The notes under the pieces: generated by a model
The model's database searches: none
Seen by the model: only the letters and a program-made list of their open reading frames with translations
What the model was told of the DNA's origin: nothing
In this document: positions 8,612 to 17,240 of the stretch, in pieces
Numbering within the stretch: position 1 is the stretch's first letter
How the letters are laid out: every line of letters starts with the position of its first letter
Position numbers and translations under genes: made by a program
Assembly (NCBI GenBank): GCA_045538635.1
Contig: JAZSRU010000140.1
Span: forward strand, 1 to 42,783
Source of the DNA: RGIG5270 sp045538635
GTDB taxonomy: Bacteria > Verrucomicrobiota > Lentisphaeria > Victivallales > Victivallaceae
Direction of reading: 5' to 3'
Length of the DNA stretch: 42,783 nucleotides

Positions 8612-9238
8612 ATGGATACTGCCGGAGTGGTTGTTTTTGTTCTTGACTTGTTTGGAACATTTATTTTTGCTGTAACCGGTGCGCTGAAAGCTATTGAAAA
8701 AAGGCTTGATTTACTGGGCGTGCTGGTTCTGGCTGCCTCTGTCGGAGCCGGTGGCGGCATGGTGCGCGACTGTCTGATTGGCGCGACTCCGGCTGCCGCA
8801 TTGAAAAATGAGATTTATCTTCTGGTTTGTATAGTTGCCGGACTGCTGGTGTTTTTTCTGTACAACAGTGTATCAATGCCGCAGAATATAATCCGCTACG
8901 CTGATGCGGTCGGACTTGGCGTTTTCACTGCGATAGGTGCGGCAAAAGCAATGGAATATAATCTTGATTTTACCGGAGTTGTTTTGAGCGGAGTTCTGAC
9001 TGCGATCGGCGGCGGAGTGATTCGTGATATAATGGTCTGTTCGATCCCGACGGTTTTAAAGAGTGATTTTTATGCGACAGCGGCATTGATCGGCGGAGTG
9101 ATATATTATTTGCTGGCGAAAGCGGGAGTGCCGTTTTTTGCTTTGTTTTTGATAGTTCTTGTTATCGTAAGCGGCTTGCGGGTTTGTGCAATTCTGCTGA
9201 ATTTGCGTCTGCCGCGGGTGCGGATTCGCAGAAAATAA
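8612..9238 (+). CDS. UPF0126 (YicG/TRIC-like) membrane transporter
   Basis: This 208-residue protein has about seven membrane helices in two homologous halves. Each half has the family's GG-x-x-R-D motif: AGGGMVRDCLIGATP (about 48) and IGGGVIRDIMVCSIP (about 133). UPF0126 proteins are structural relatives of TRIC cation channels, and some have been linked to glycine uptake. It starts 25 bp after the C26 gene with an AGGGTGG site and may be the transporter of the cluster, although UPF0126 genes occur widely without such neighbours. A basic tail (RLPRVRIRRK) follows the last helix. It ends 56 bp before the convergent ychF end; I saw no hairpin between them. Confidence 0.85.
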   Translation: MDTAGVVVFVLDLFGTFIFAVTGALKAIEKRLDLLGVLVLAASVGAGGGMVRDCLIGATPAAALKNEIYLLVCIVAGLLVFFLYNSVSMPQNIIRYADAVGLGVFTAIGAAKAMEYNLDFTGVVLSGVLTAIGGGVIRDIMVCSIPTVLKSDFYATAALIGGVIYYLLAKAGVPFFALFLIVLVIVSGLRVCAILLNLRLPRVRIRRK

Positions 9239-9294
9239 AAAATACTGCCGATTTTATGCTGCGTCTTTGGTTTTGAAGTATTGAATCATGAATA

Positions 9295-10395
9295 TCATAC
9301 AGAGAAACGGACATGGATGACATCACCGTCCTGCATGATGTATTCTTTGCCTTCGATGCGGAGTTTTCCGGCTTCTTTTGCCTTGTTCCAGCCGCCGTTG
9401 GCGACCATATCATCATAGGAAACAGTTTCCATACGGATGAAGCCGCGGCAGAGGTCGGTATGAATTTTACCTGCCGCTTGAGGTGCAGGGGTGCCTTTTT
9501 CAACCGTCCATGCTTTTGACTCCATCGGTCCGGCAGTGAAAAAAGTAATATAATTGAGCAGGCGGTATCCGGTGCGGATAACTTTGGTCAAACCGGTTTC
9601 TTTGATGCCGAGTTCTTCCATGAACATTGCACATTCTTCTTCATCGAGCTGGCTCAATTCTTCTTCGAGTTTGGCGCAGACGGGGACGACTTCAAGTCCG
9701 TGGGTGGCGGCATAATCGCAAAGTTTTTTAGCGTCTGGATTGGTGGAGAAATTTTTGAAAGTATCTTCATCACAATTTGCGCAGATAAATGACGGCATAG
9801 TTGAAATCAAGCCGAATGATTTGACTTTTTCCATGACTTTGGGATCTTCGCGGTCAAACGCGGGGAGTCTGCCGTTGGAAAGATCTTCGACAAAACTTTT
9901 GATGAGATCGGTTTCAAATTTGACTTCAGGATCGACACAGCGTGCGCCTTTTTTGCATTTTTCCAGACGCTTTTCAAGCATATCCAAATCGGCGAGCATA
10001 AGTTCGGTCATGATTACTTCGAGGTCATTTACGGGATTTATAGTTCCTTCAACATGAACTACATCGGGATCTTTGAAAACGCGTACGACATGGGCAATGG
10101 CATCTACATTGCGGATGTGGCCGAGAAACTGATTGCCGAGCCCCTGACCTTCGCTTGCGCCTTTGTCCAGACCGGCGATATCAATAAATTTCAATGAAGA
10201 AGGCACAATTCTGCCTGATTTTTCCAGTTCGGCGAGGACTTTCAACCGTTCATCGGGAACAGCCACGATACCGGTATTGGGTTCGATGGTGCAAAAGGGG
10301 AAATTGGCGGCTTCTGCACCGCCTTTGCATAAAGCATTGAACAAAGTCGATTTGCCGACATTGGGCAATCCGACAAAACCACAAGAGAAACTCAT
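9295..10395 (-). CDS. ychF: Ribosome-binding ATPase YchF (Obg family)
   Basis: At 366 residues this matches the usual length of YchF/OLA1. It has the P-loop GLPNVGKSTLFNAL, switch region DIAGLDKGASEGQGLGNQFL, the nucleotide-specificity region FICANCDEDTF, and the C-terminal TGS-like domain with FFTAGPMESKAWTVEKGTPAPQAAGKIH and the terminal KEYIMQDGDVIHVRFSV. YchF is a cytoplasmic ATPase that binds ribosomes and is linked to stress and redox responses in other bacteria. AAAGGATT lies just upstream of the ATG. It appears to be a single gene, separated from the upstream TIGR04073 gene by a terminator. Confidence 0.97.
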   Translation of the reverse strand: MSFSCGFVGLPNVGKSTLFNALCKGGAEAANFPFCTIEPNTGIVAVPDERLKVLAELEKSGRIVPSSLKFIDIAGLDKGASEGQGLGNQFLGHIRNVDAIAHVVRVFKDPDVVHVEGTINPVNDLEVIMTELMLADLDMLEKRLEKCKKGARCVDPEVKFETDLIKSFVEDLSNGRLPAFDREDPKVMEKVKSFGLISTMPSFICANCDEDTFKNFSTNPDAKKLCDYAATHGLEVVPVCAKLEEELSQLDEEECAMFMEELGIKETGLTKVIRTGYRLLNYITFFTAGPMESKAWTVEKGTPAPQAAGKIHTDLCRGFIRMETVSYDDMVANGGWNKAKEAGKLRIEGKEYIMQDGDVIHVRFSV

Positions 10396-10434
10396 ATTCT
10401 TAAATCCTTTATATTCAATCTGTTATTAAAATAA

Positions 10435-10468
10435 AACCGTGCAAACACTTTTCAGTATCGGCACGGTT
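10435..10468 (-). terminator. Rho-independent terminator after TIGR04073 gene
   Basis: The 8-bp arms AACCGTGC/GCACGGTT (10435-10442 and 10461-10468) are followed, on the minus strand, by a T-rich run (TTTTATTTTAATAA). It lies 18 bp past the TIGR04073 stop and ahead of ychF. Confidence 0.75.
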
Positions 10469-10485
10469 GAAAAAGCATTGGACCG

Positions 10486-10902
10486 TCAGTATCTGTCTGA
10501 TACCATATCTTCTGTATCGTAGAAGAAATTACCCCAGTTGTGTTCAACATCAACTACCCACGGAGAATCATGGAACGCCATAGGTCCATATCCCCATCCG
10601 GTGTCATATTTGTTGTCAGCACAGCCGGGCAGGGGCATGAAGAAAGTGCAGATATCGGCAACGCCGACACAAACACGCGCAACAGTATAGAAAATACCGT
10701 AGAAAACACCGGCTGTAATACCGGCGATATTGCCTTCCTCTTTGGCAAAATCATAAGGCTGGATGAGAAGCTCCATTGGTGAAAAGATGACATTGGCGCA
10801 TCCTCTGCCGAGTTTCTGGATGGGATCACCAGCCTGAAGAGCCTGAGAACTGAAAATCATACTGCACAGCAGCAAGCCGACAAAAATGTGTTTAAAGCGC
10901 AT
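10486..10902 (-). CDS. Exosortase system-associated protein, TIGR04073-like
   Basis: This 138-residue exported protein has a signal peptide (MRFKHIFVGLLLCSMIFSSQALQAG, likely cleavage near residues 22-25). It is followed by QKLGRGCANVIFSPMELLIQPYDFAKEEGN and a hydrophobic GITAGVFYGIFYTVARVCVGVADICTFFMPLP. The 'kLgRG.aNv..g..E.p' start and the 'GI..G...G...tv.R...G..di.TFp.P' middle match my recollection of TIGR04073, a small family seen alongside exosortase/PEP-CTERM systems in Verrucomicrobia, Planctomycetes and Lentisphaerae. Its role is unknown. No exosortase gene lies in this window. It is flanked by its own promoter and terminator, so it is transcribed alone. Confidence 0.75.
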   Translation of the reverse strand: MRFKHIFVGLLLCSMIFSSQALQAGDPIQKLGRGCANVIFSPMELLIQPYDFAKEEGNIAGITAGVFYGIFYTVARVCVGVADICTFFMPLPGCADNKYDTGWGYGPMAFHDSPWVVDVEHNWGNFFYDTEDMVSDRY

Positions 10903-10956
10903 TGTTTTTTGATCCTTTTGGTTAAAAAAAGCATTAAAAAAAATTTATACGATACA

Positions 10957-10985
10957 AATATAATTCAATTACAGTAAAAAAGCAA
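10957..10985 (-). promoter_or_regulatory. Candidate promoter of TIGR04073 gene
   Basis: On the minus strand TTGCTT (10985-10980) and TATATT (10962-10957) have a 17-base spacer. The ATG is about 55 bp downstream, and AAAGGAT serves as ribosome site. Confidence 0.5.
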
Positions 10986-11004
10986 GATTTTTTTGAAAAT
11001 ATTT

Positions 11005-11033
11005 TTGATTTTTGTTACTTTTCGGGGTACAGT
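11005..11033 (+). promoter_or_regulatory. Candidate promoter of queF-argJ
   Basis: TTGATT (11005-11010) and TACAGT (11028-11033) have a 17-base spacer, 45 bp before the queF ATG. I saw no preQ1 riboswitch structure in the short leader. Confidence 0.5.
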
Positions 11034-11078
11034 ATGTAAAGTGCAATTATTTATTACAAAAAGAAAGGTCTTTTTTTT

Positions 11079-11507
11079 ATGCAAAATGATACAGCCAGAT
11101 TCAAGGATCTGACGCTTCTCAAGCATTCGGAACATAATTATCCGCAATCTCCGGATGAAGCGCACCTTGAAAGTTTTGAAAATAAGTTCCCCGACCGCGA
11201 TTATGTCATTACTTTTGACTGTCCGGAATATACAAGTCTTTGTCCGGTGACCAGTCAGCCTGATTTCGGACATATCATCATTCGTTACATCCCTGACAAA
11301 AAGTGCATCGAAAGCAAATCTCTTAAGCTTTTTCTCTATTCTTTCAGAAATACAAATACTTTTCATGAAGAATCAGTGAATCATATCCTCAATGCTATTG
11401 TTGCAGAATGTTCTCCGCGCAAGGCTGAGGTTACAGGTCTTTTCCGTCCGCGCGGCGGAATCGCAATCAATGTCAAAGCTACATTCGGAGGTAAAATAGA
11501 TGAATAA
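11079..11507 (+). CDS. queF: NADPH-dependent preQ0 reductase (QueF)
   Basis: This 142-residue short-form QueF reduces 7-cyano-7-deazaguanine to preQ1 for queuosine tRNA modification. The nucleophile C55 sits in FDCPEYTSLCPVTSQPDFG, and the NADPH-binding motif is ESKSLKLFLYSFRNTNTFHEE. The C-terminal RGGIAINVKATFGG is also typical. The length fits the unimodular (Bacillus-like) type. The ribosome site is weak (AAAGG followed by a T run). The last 8 bp overlap the argJ start, so the two are co-translated although their pathways are unrelated. Confidence 0.95.
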   Translation: MQNDTARFKDLTLLKHSEHNYPQSPDEAHLESFENKFPDRDYVITFDCPEYTSLCPVTSQPDFGHIIIRYIPDKKCIESKSLKLFLYSFRNTNTFHEESVNHILNAIVAECSPRKAEVTGLFRPRGGIAINVKATFGGKIDE

Positions 11508-12729
11508 CGATATTTTGTGGCTTAAAAACGGTTCAGTAAGTTCACCGGAAGGATTTTCCGCTTCCGGGGTTACTGCCGGATTCAAAAAAAGCGGTGCAGC
11601 TGACTGCGCCATGATATTTTCACAATCCCCCTGCAATGCAGCAGGAGCTTTCACTTCATGCGTTTTCTCCGCGGCTCCCGTCCGTGTCTGCCAGGAACAG
11701 CTGGAAAAAAACAATCCCATTCACGCCTGCTTTATCAACAGCGGCATCGCCAATGCCTGTACCGGCGAAAACGGCATGGCAAACGCACGCAAAACCTGCG
11801 AAATGGTCGCTGATGCACTGAATATCAATGCAAATTCAGTTCTCGTTTCCAGCACCGGCCGTATCGGAGTTCAGATGCCGATGGATACCGTGAAAAAAGG
11901 CGTTGGACTTGCGGCTGCAGCTTTGAGTGTTGACGGCGGAGTTGATGCTTCCAAAGCTATTATGACTACTGATACTGTAAATAAAAGCGCAGCTCTTGAA
12001 CTCTCTCTCCCCGAGGGCAAGGTTCGTATCGGCGCAATGACCAAAGGCGCGGGAATGATCGACCCCGGAATGAAAGTGCTTCATGCTACAATGCTTTGCT
12101 ATGTGACTACAGATGCAGCTGTCAGCTGCAATGATTTGCAGAACATCCTCGATACCAATGTCGAACAGTCTTTCAACCGTATCACCGTTGACGGCGATAT
12201 GAGTACAAACGATACAGTTATACTGCTCGCCAACGGTGCAAGCAAAATTGAACTGAAAGCTGGAACACCATCTTTTGAACTTTTCAGAAATGCAGTTCTC
12301 CAAGTTATGCAAGCACTTGCACGCAAAATGGTTATGGATGGCGAAGGGGTAACAAAATTTGTAAATATCGAAGTCAAAAATGCAAAATCTTATGAAGATG
12401 CAAAAAAACTTGCCGAATCAGTTGCCAATTCTCTGCTCTGCAAAACCGCATGGTTCGGCTGCGACCCCAACTGGGGCCGCGTTGTTGCAGCCCTCGGTTA
12501 TGCCAAAGTTGATTTTAATCCCGACCTTGTAAATGTTTACTATGACGGAATCCCTGTTGTTCGCAACGGCGGCGATGCCGGCACTCCCGAAAGCGACCTC
12601 GCAGGTGTTATGCAAAAACGCGAATTCACCATTCTTTGCGATATGAATGCAGGCGATGTTGATTATTGGGTCTGGACTAATGACATAAGTTATGAATATG
12701 TCAAAATCAATGCCGACTATCATACATGA
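11500..12729 (+). CDS. argJ: Glutamate N-acetyltransferase (ArgJ)
   Basis: This 409-residue ArgJ precursor transfers acetyl from N-acetylornithine to glutamate, giving the cyclic arginine pathway. Landmarks are SSTGRIGVQMPMD, MTKGAGMIDPGMKVLHATMLCYVTTDAA (the T of ATML is the expected autocleavage nucleophile, about residue 199), TVDGDMSTNDTV, and the C-terminal WGRVVAALGYAKVDF and YVKINADYHT. Compared with the usual 'KG(S/A)GMI.PNMATML', there are about four extra residues between MIDP and ATML. A GGAGG site lies 8 bases before ATG 11500. It would work with argD and argF, encoded about 8 kb away on the other strand. Confidence 0.95.
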   Translation: MNNDILWLKNGSVSSPEGFSASGVTAGFKKSGAADCAMIFSQSPCNAAGAFTSCVFSAAPVRVCQEQLEKNNPIHACFINSGIANACTGENGMANARKTCEMVADALNINANSVLVSSTGRIGVQMPMDTVKKGVGLAAAALSVDGGVDASKAIMTTDTVNKSAALELSLPEGKVRIGAMTKGAGMIDPGMKVLHATMLCYVTTDAAVSCNDLQNILDTNVEQSFNRITVDGDMSTNDTVILLANGASKIELKAGTPSFELFRNAVLQVMQALARKMVMDGEGVTKFVNIEVKNAKSYEDAKKLAESVANSLLCKTAWFGCDPNWGRVVAALGYAKVDFNPDLVNVYYDGIPVVRNGGDAGTPESDLAGVMQKREFTILCDMNAGDVDYWVWTNDISYEYVKINADYHT

Positions 12730-12788
12730 TCTCCAAACGGCATTTGAATTATGAACTATAAAAATTTTAATATACAGGAAAAATTATC

Positions 12789-13595
12789 ATGAAAAGAAAC
12801 GAAATCAAAGTTCTCGTCATCACCGGCTTCGGCCTCAACTGCGAAAAAGAAACTGCCGCCGCATGCAGACTGGTCGGCGCACAGGCTGAACTGGTTCACC
12901 TCACCGATCTTTTGAATGGCACCAAAACTCTTGATGAATATCAGATGCTGACATTCATCGGCGGATTCAGTTTCGGCGATCACCTCGGTTCCGGCACAGT
13001 TTTTGCCAACCGCGTTAAATTCAACCTCAAAGAACAGCTCGAAAAATTCATCGCCGACGGCAAACTCATCATCGGTATCTGCAACGGTTTCCAGACTTTG
13101 ACCCGTCTTGGTCTGGTTCCGGCTCTCAATGGCAATTATTTTGAACAGGAATGCGCTCTGGCTCACAATGACAGCGGACTTTTCCGCGATGACTGGTGCG
13201 TTCTCAAAGCTGAAAGTAAATCCCCCTGCGTTTTTACCAAAGGTATTGACAAAGTCAGACTGCCGCTCCGTCACGGTGAAGGTAAATTTGTTGCAGAACC
13301 CGCCATCCTCGCAGAAATCGAAGCAAAAAATCTCGTTGCAGTCCGTTATATTGATGCTGACGGCAATCCTGCAACGGAATTTCCGGCAAACCCCAACGGT
13401 TCTCTCAATTCAATCGCCGGTATTTGCGATGAAACAGGCCGTATTTTCGGTCTGATGCCGCATCCGGAAGCATTCCTCTCTCCTTTCAACTCTCCCACTT
13501 GGACCGCAGATAAAATCAACGGCCCGCTGCCGGAAGAAGGCGAAGGCGTTGTTTTCTTCAGAAATGCAATTGATTATATTGAAGCAAATCTCTAA
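12789..13595 (+). CDS. purQ: Phosphoribosylformylglycinamidine synthase, glutaminase subunit (PurQ)
   Basis: This 268-residue class-I glutamine amidotransferase begins VLVITGFGLNCEKETAAA, has nucleophile C98 in GICNGFQTLTRLG, and a His-Glu pair in GLMPHPEAF. It fits PurQ, which supplies ammonia to PurL in purine synthesis. It is longer than the about 225-residue PurQ of Bacillus, with additional sequence around FVAEP and after HPEAFLSP. That resembles the longer forms or the C-terminal domain of one-chain PurL. No purL or purS lies nearby. It follows argJ by 59 bp. Confidence 0.9.
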   Translation: MKRNEIKVLVITGFGLNCEKETAAACRLVGAQAELVHLTDLLNGTKTLDEYQMLTFIGGFSFGDHLGSGTVFANRVKFNLKEQLEKFIADGKLIIGICNGFQTLTRLGLVPALNGNYFEQECALAHNDSGLFRDDWCVLKAESKSPCVFTKGIDKVRLPLRHGEGKFVAEPAILAEIEAKNLVAVRYIDADGNPATEFPANPNGSLNSIAGICDETGRIFGLMPHPEAFLSPFNSPTWTADKINGPLPEEGEGVVFFRNAIDYIEANL

Positions 13596-13624
13596 ACATA
13601 AAATATTAAGAAAGTGTATTTAAA

Positions 13625-15124
13625 ATGTTGCTTTTTCTCCTCGGACTTGTAATTTTGATCGCAGGATATTTCACTTATGGAAAATTTGTTGAAAAAATTC
13701 TGGCTCCGACCGACAATCCGACTCCTGCCGTCAGAATGAAAGACGGTGTGGATTTTGTCGAACTGCCGCATTGGAAAAATATGCTTATCCAACTCCTCAA
13801 TATCGCCGGTATAGGACCGGTTATCGGAGTTATTCTGGGTATTAAATTCGGAGCAATAGTTTTTATTATCCTCCCGATCGGAAATATCATCGGCGGCGCG
13901 GTGCATGACTTCCTCGCCGGAATGATATCCATACGGAACAATGGATGTAATCTGCCGAAAATCGTTGAAGACAACCTCGGAAAAACTTATGCCCGTATTT
14001 TCAATATATTCATGAGTTTTCTGCTGCTGTTGGTTGTGGCAGTTTTCATCAATGTTCCTGCCGCACTTTTCAAGCCGCTTTTTGCCAACACCGGAATCGC
14101 TGCTGATAAAATTTTCTGGGGTGCAGTAGCAGTTATCTTTATCTATTATGTTGTTGCAACATTGTTTCCGGTTGATAAAATCATAGGTTCGATTTATCCT
14201 GTATTCAGTATTATTCTGCTGCTCAGCACTCTGGCGATTTTTGCCATGCTGATGATTAACGGCATCAAAGATCCGGTACTGTTTACTGAAACAGCAGAAT
14301 TCAAAGCCTGGATGTTCACAGAAGCAAACAACAATCCGATATTGCCGGTATTGTTTGTAACTATTGCATGCGGTATTATTTCCGGATTTCATGCTACTCA
14401 GTCCCCGATCATTGCCCGTACAATGAAAACTGAACGCGAGGCCCGTTCTTCATTCTACGGTATGATGGTTCTTGAAGGTGTTATAGGCATGATCTGGGCA
14501 GGTGCAGGTATGGCAATATACAACCTTTTTCCCGCGTATATGGCAAAAGCTCCGGCTCTGGTACTCAATGATATTACCACCTATTTCCTCGGTCCCATTG
14601 CCGGCGGAATCACCGTGATTGGTGTTATCATTCTGGCGATCACATCAGGTGATACCGCGATGAGAAGTTTGCGTCTGAGTGTTGCAGAATCTCTTCACAT
14701 CTCCCAGAAAAGCCTGCTTAACCGCATTTTGCTCTGCATCCCGCTGATTGCTATTGTTTGCGCTCTGCTGGTCTGGTCAAACCGTGATGCAAAAAGCTTC
14801 AATATCCTCTGGAACTATTTCTCATGGGCAAATCAGATCCTCGCAGTAACTACTTTGCTGGCGTCAACTGTCTGGCTCATCAAAAACCGAAAGAATTTCT
14901 GGATCGCCGCTATTCCCGGAGCATTTATGACATTCATTGTCCTTTGCTACATCCTGTGGACAGACAAGTCAAAGAATGGTCCGCTCGGATTCGGATTGGA
15001 ACTTGAATCGGCTTATTTTATCAGCGGCATATTGGCTGTTGTGATTGTTTTCTGGCTGATAATTCAGGCTCAAATCAAATCTTTGCAGAAGGATTTTGAT
15101 GATTATAAATCATCTGTGGAGTAA
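13625..15124 (+). CDS. cstA: CstA-family peptide/pyruvate transporter
   Basis: This 499-residue protein has roughly a dozen membrane helices. The start LLFLLGLVILIAGYFTYGKFVEKI, the motif GIGPVIGVILGIKFG, the segment GGAVHDFLAGMISIRNNG and the later SGFHATQSPIIARTMKTEREAR are hallmarks of CstA. E. coli CstA is about 700 residues, so this is the shorter form found in many phyla. Characterised members import peptides or pyruvate under carbon limitation. It starts 29 bp after purQ and is followed by a strong terminator, which marks the end of the queF-argJ-purQ-cstA run. Confidence 0.92.
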   Translation: MLLFLLGLVILIAGYFTYGKFVEKILAPTDNPTPAVRMKDGVDFVELPHWKNMLIQLLNIAGIGPVIGVILGIKFGAIVFIILPIGNIIGGAVHDFLAGMISIRNNGCNLPKIVEDNLGKTYARIFNIFMSFLLLLVVAVFINVPAALFKPLFANTGIAADKIFWGAVAVIFIYYVVATLFPVDKIIGSIYPVFSIILLLSTLAIFAMLMINGIKDPVLFTETAEFKAWMFTEANNNPILPVLFVTIACGIISGFHATQSPIIARTMKTEREARSSFYGMMVLEGVIGMIWAGAGMAIYNLFPAYMAKAPALVLNDITTYFLGPIAGGITVIGVIILAITSGDTAMRSLRLSVAESLHISQKSLLNRILLCIPLIAIVCALLVWSNRDAKSFNILWNYFSWANQILAVTTLLASTVWLIKNRKNFWIAAIPGAFMTFIVLCYILWTDKSKNGPLGFGLELESAYFISGILAVVIVFWLIIQAQIKSLQKDFDDYKSSVE

Positions 15125-15142
15125 GAATAGAATAAAATTGAG

Positions 15143-15187
15143 AGGGCTGCGGATAAACCTGAAGAAGGTAATCCGCAGCCCTTTTTA
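15143..15187 (+). terminator. Strong Rho-independent terminator after cstA
   Basis: Perfect 12-bp arms AGGGCTGCGGAT (15143-15154) and ATCCGCAGCCCT (15171-15182) enclose a small inner ACCT/AGGT stem, followed by a T run (TTTTTATTTTT). It separates cstA from the convergent redox operon. Confidence 0.95.
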
Positions 15188-15221
15188 TTTTTGCTTTGCT
15201 CTGTATAGAGTTATATCAAAA

Positions 15222-17231
15222 TTATTGTTTTTTGATATCCAGTGCGCCAACGGGACATTCGTTTACGCATGCAAGACAGTCTTTGCATGAATCCGGGAAG
15301 CCGCGGTCAAAAGCAGTTCCGACGGTGGTGAAAAAGCCGCGTTTTTTAGTTGAAAGCAGATTGAGATTGATGACTTCTTTGCAAACTTTGACGCAGGTTC
15401 CGCATTTGATGCATTTGCCGCGGTCCTGAATGATTACGGGGTGGCGGTTATCGTATGCTGCGGGGATTTTTTCGCCGCGGATGGCATCGGGATCGCATTT
15501 ATAAGTTTGTGCGTGTTTGCGGAGGAAGCAGTCGGATTTTGCGCTGCATGAGCATTGAATACAGCGTTCACCCTCTTTCTGCATTGCCTCCCGGCTCAAA
15601 GTGCGGCTGACTTCTTCAAAAGTTGATGTGCGTTTGTCAAGAGAAATATTATCCATGGCAACGCGCGGTGCTTCGGAGCAAGCCGGATTGACATAAACGA
15701 TATCATCTTTTTTCATGCTTGCCCAATGACCTCTGGAAACGAATACCGGATGCGGGACAAATTCTTTTTCTCCAATGAGAAATTCTGCCATATCCTCTGC
15801 CATCAAACGGGCGAAGCCGACAGCTTCAACAACAGTTGCCGCGCCGGAAACGCAATCTCCGGCGGCGAAAACTTTGTCAGAAATGCGTGCTGCGAGGTTG
15901 CCGCGTTTGTCAACTGCAAGTCCTGCAGGTGCGGCAGTTCCCTGACCGATAGCACCGATAATAGTATCGGCTTCGACTTCAAAATCAGAGCCGGGGATGA
16001 CAACCGGTTTGCGGCGTCCGGAGGCATCGGGTTCACCGAGTTCCATTTTCTGACAGGTCATAACGAGTTTGCCGCCGCGTTTTTCGATTTTGAGCGGAGC
16101 GACGAGGAAAGTAAATTTGACGCCTTCTTCTTTTGCTTCGTGTATTTCGAGTTTTTCGGCGGGCATTTCAGCTTCGGTACGGCGGTAGAAACAGTTTACA
16201 TCTGTTGAGCCGAGGCGGACGGCGGTGCGGACACAGTCCATGGCGGTATTGCCGCCGCCGACGACAATGACTTTGCCGGGATTTGCACCGGAAGCATTGT
16301 TGAGAGCGACATTGCGGAGAAATTCGATGCCTTGAGTTACGAATTCCTCACCTTCACAGCGCATGGAAGAACCTTTCCAGCATCCGATGGTGAGGGCGAC
16401 AGCATCAAAATCTTTTTCGAGTTCGTCAAGAGTGAGATTTTCGCCGAGTTTTCTGCCGAAGACAAATTTGACCCCGAGTTTTTCGAGATGAGCGAGTTCG
16501 CGGTCAAGGATTGCTTTGGGCAGACGGTATTCGGGAATGCCGTAACGGGTCATGCCGCCGGCTTTGGGCATGGCTTCAAAAACGGTAACATCAATTCCTT
16601 TCAGACGGAGAAAATATGCAGCCGAAGTTCCGGCTGGACCGCCGCCGACGACAGCGGCTTTTTTGCCGGTTTCCTCTGGCAGGTCTTCCATATATGTATC
16701 ATAAAAAAGATCTGCGGCAAGGCGTTTGAAATCATTGATGGCAACCGGAGAACCGGTAATGTTTTTGCGGCAGTTTTTTTCGCAGAAACGGGGGCAGACC
16801 CTGCCGATCGTCATGGGAAGCGGAATTCGTTTTTTGATGATTTTCAATGCTTCGAGGAAGTCGCCGCGTTTGCCTGCCTGAACATATTCTTCAACATTGG
16901 CGTGAGCGGGGCAGGCGACAGTACAGGGGGCTTCGCAGTCGCCGGTATGTTCCGAGAGCAGCAAATTGAGTGCGGTTTGGCGCATATCGAAAACTTCTGC
17001 GCTATCGGATTCTATTTCCTGACCGTTGGCAGGGCAGGCGGAACATGAGGGGAGAAATCTGCCTGTTTTGCAATCTTTGACGACACATACGAAACAGCTG
17101 GTCGTGTGGCTGATTTTCTGATTTCTGCACAGACTTGGAATGGCGATACCGTTGCGGGCAGCTGCCTGCAAAATGGTTTCGCCGTTTTCAGCGATGATAG
17201 TTCTGCCGTCTATTTTAAATTCTACTGACAT
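15222..17231 (-). CDS. GltD-like FAD/Fe-S oxidoreductase with N-terminal 2Fe-2S and C-terminal ferredoxin domains (StnA-like)
   Basis: The domains of this 669-residue protein, in order, are as follows. A 2Fe-2S domain with C35-X10-C46-X2-C49-X13-C63. A cysteine-rich segment (HTGDCEAPCTVACP, then GRVCPRFCEKNCRK) typical of GltD/NfnB. Two nucleotide-binding folds (AAVVGGGPAGTSAAYFLRLKG and KVIVVGGGNTAMDCVRTA) for FAD and NAD(P)H, ending in VFAAGDCVSGAATVVEA. A CIQCSCSAKSDC element. Two C-terminal 4Fe-4S clusters (CIKCGTCVKVC and CKDCLACVNECP). It is the last of three co-transcribed genes after NuoE- and NuoF-like subunits. This composition resembles the Sporomusa-type bifurcating transhydrogenase (Stn), where the GltD-like subunit handles NADP(H) and ferredoxin. 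A role as electron-input module for another enzyme is also possible. Confidence 0.8.
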   Translation of the reverse strand: MSVEFKIDGRTIIAENGETILQAAARNGIAIPSLCRNQKISHTTSCFVCVVKDCKTGRFLPSCSACPANGQEIESDSAEVFDMRQTALNLLLSEHTGDCEAPCTVACPAHANVEEYVQAGKRGDFLEALKIIKKRIPLPMTIGRVCPRFCEKNCRKNITGSPVAINDFKRLAADLFYDTYMEDLPEETGKKAAVVGGGPAGTSAAYFLRLKGIDVTVFEAMPKAGGMTRYGIPEYRLPKAILDRELAHLEKLGVKFVFGRKLGENLTLDELEKDFDAVALTIGCWKGSSMRCEGEEFVTQGIEFLRNVALNNASGANPGKVIVVGGGNTAMDCVRTAVRLGSTDVNCFYRRTEAEMPAEKLEIHEAKEEGVKFTFLVAPLKIEKRGGKLVMTCQKMELGEPDASGRRKPVVIPGSDFEVEADTIIGAIGQGTAAPAGLAVDKRGNLAARISDKVFAAGDCVSGAATVVEAVGFARLMAEDMAEFLIGEKEFVPHPVFVSRGHWASMKKDDIVYVNPACSEAPRVAMDNISLDKRTSTFEEVSRTLSREAMQKEGERCIQCSCSAKSDCFLRKHAQTYKCDPDAIRGEKIPAAYDNRHPVIIQDRGKCIKCGTCVKVCKEVINLNLLSTKKRGFFTTVGTAFDRGFPDSCKDCLACVNECPVGALDIKKQ

Positions 17232-17240
17232 TTTAACACC

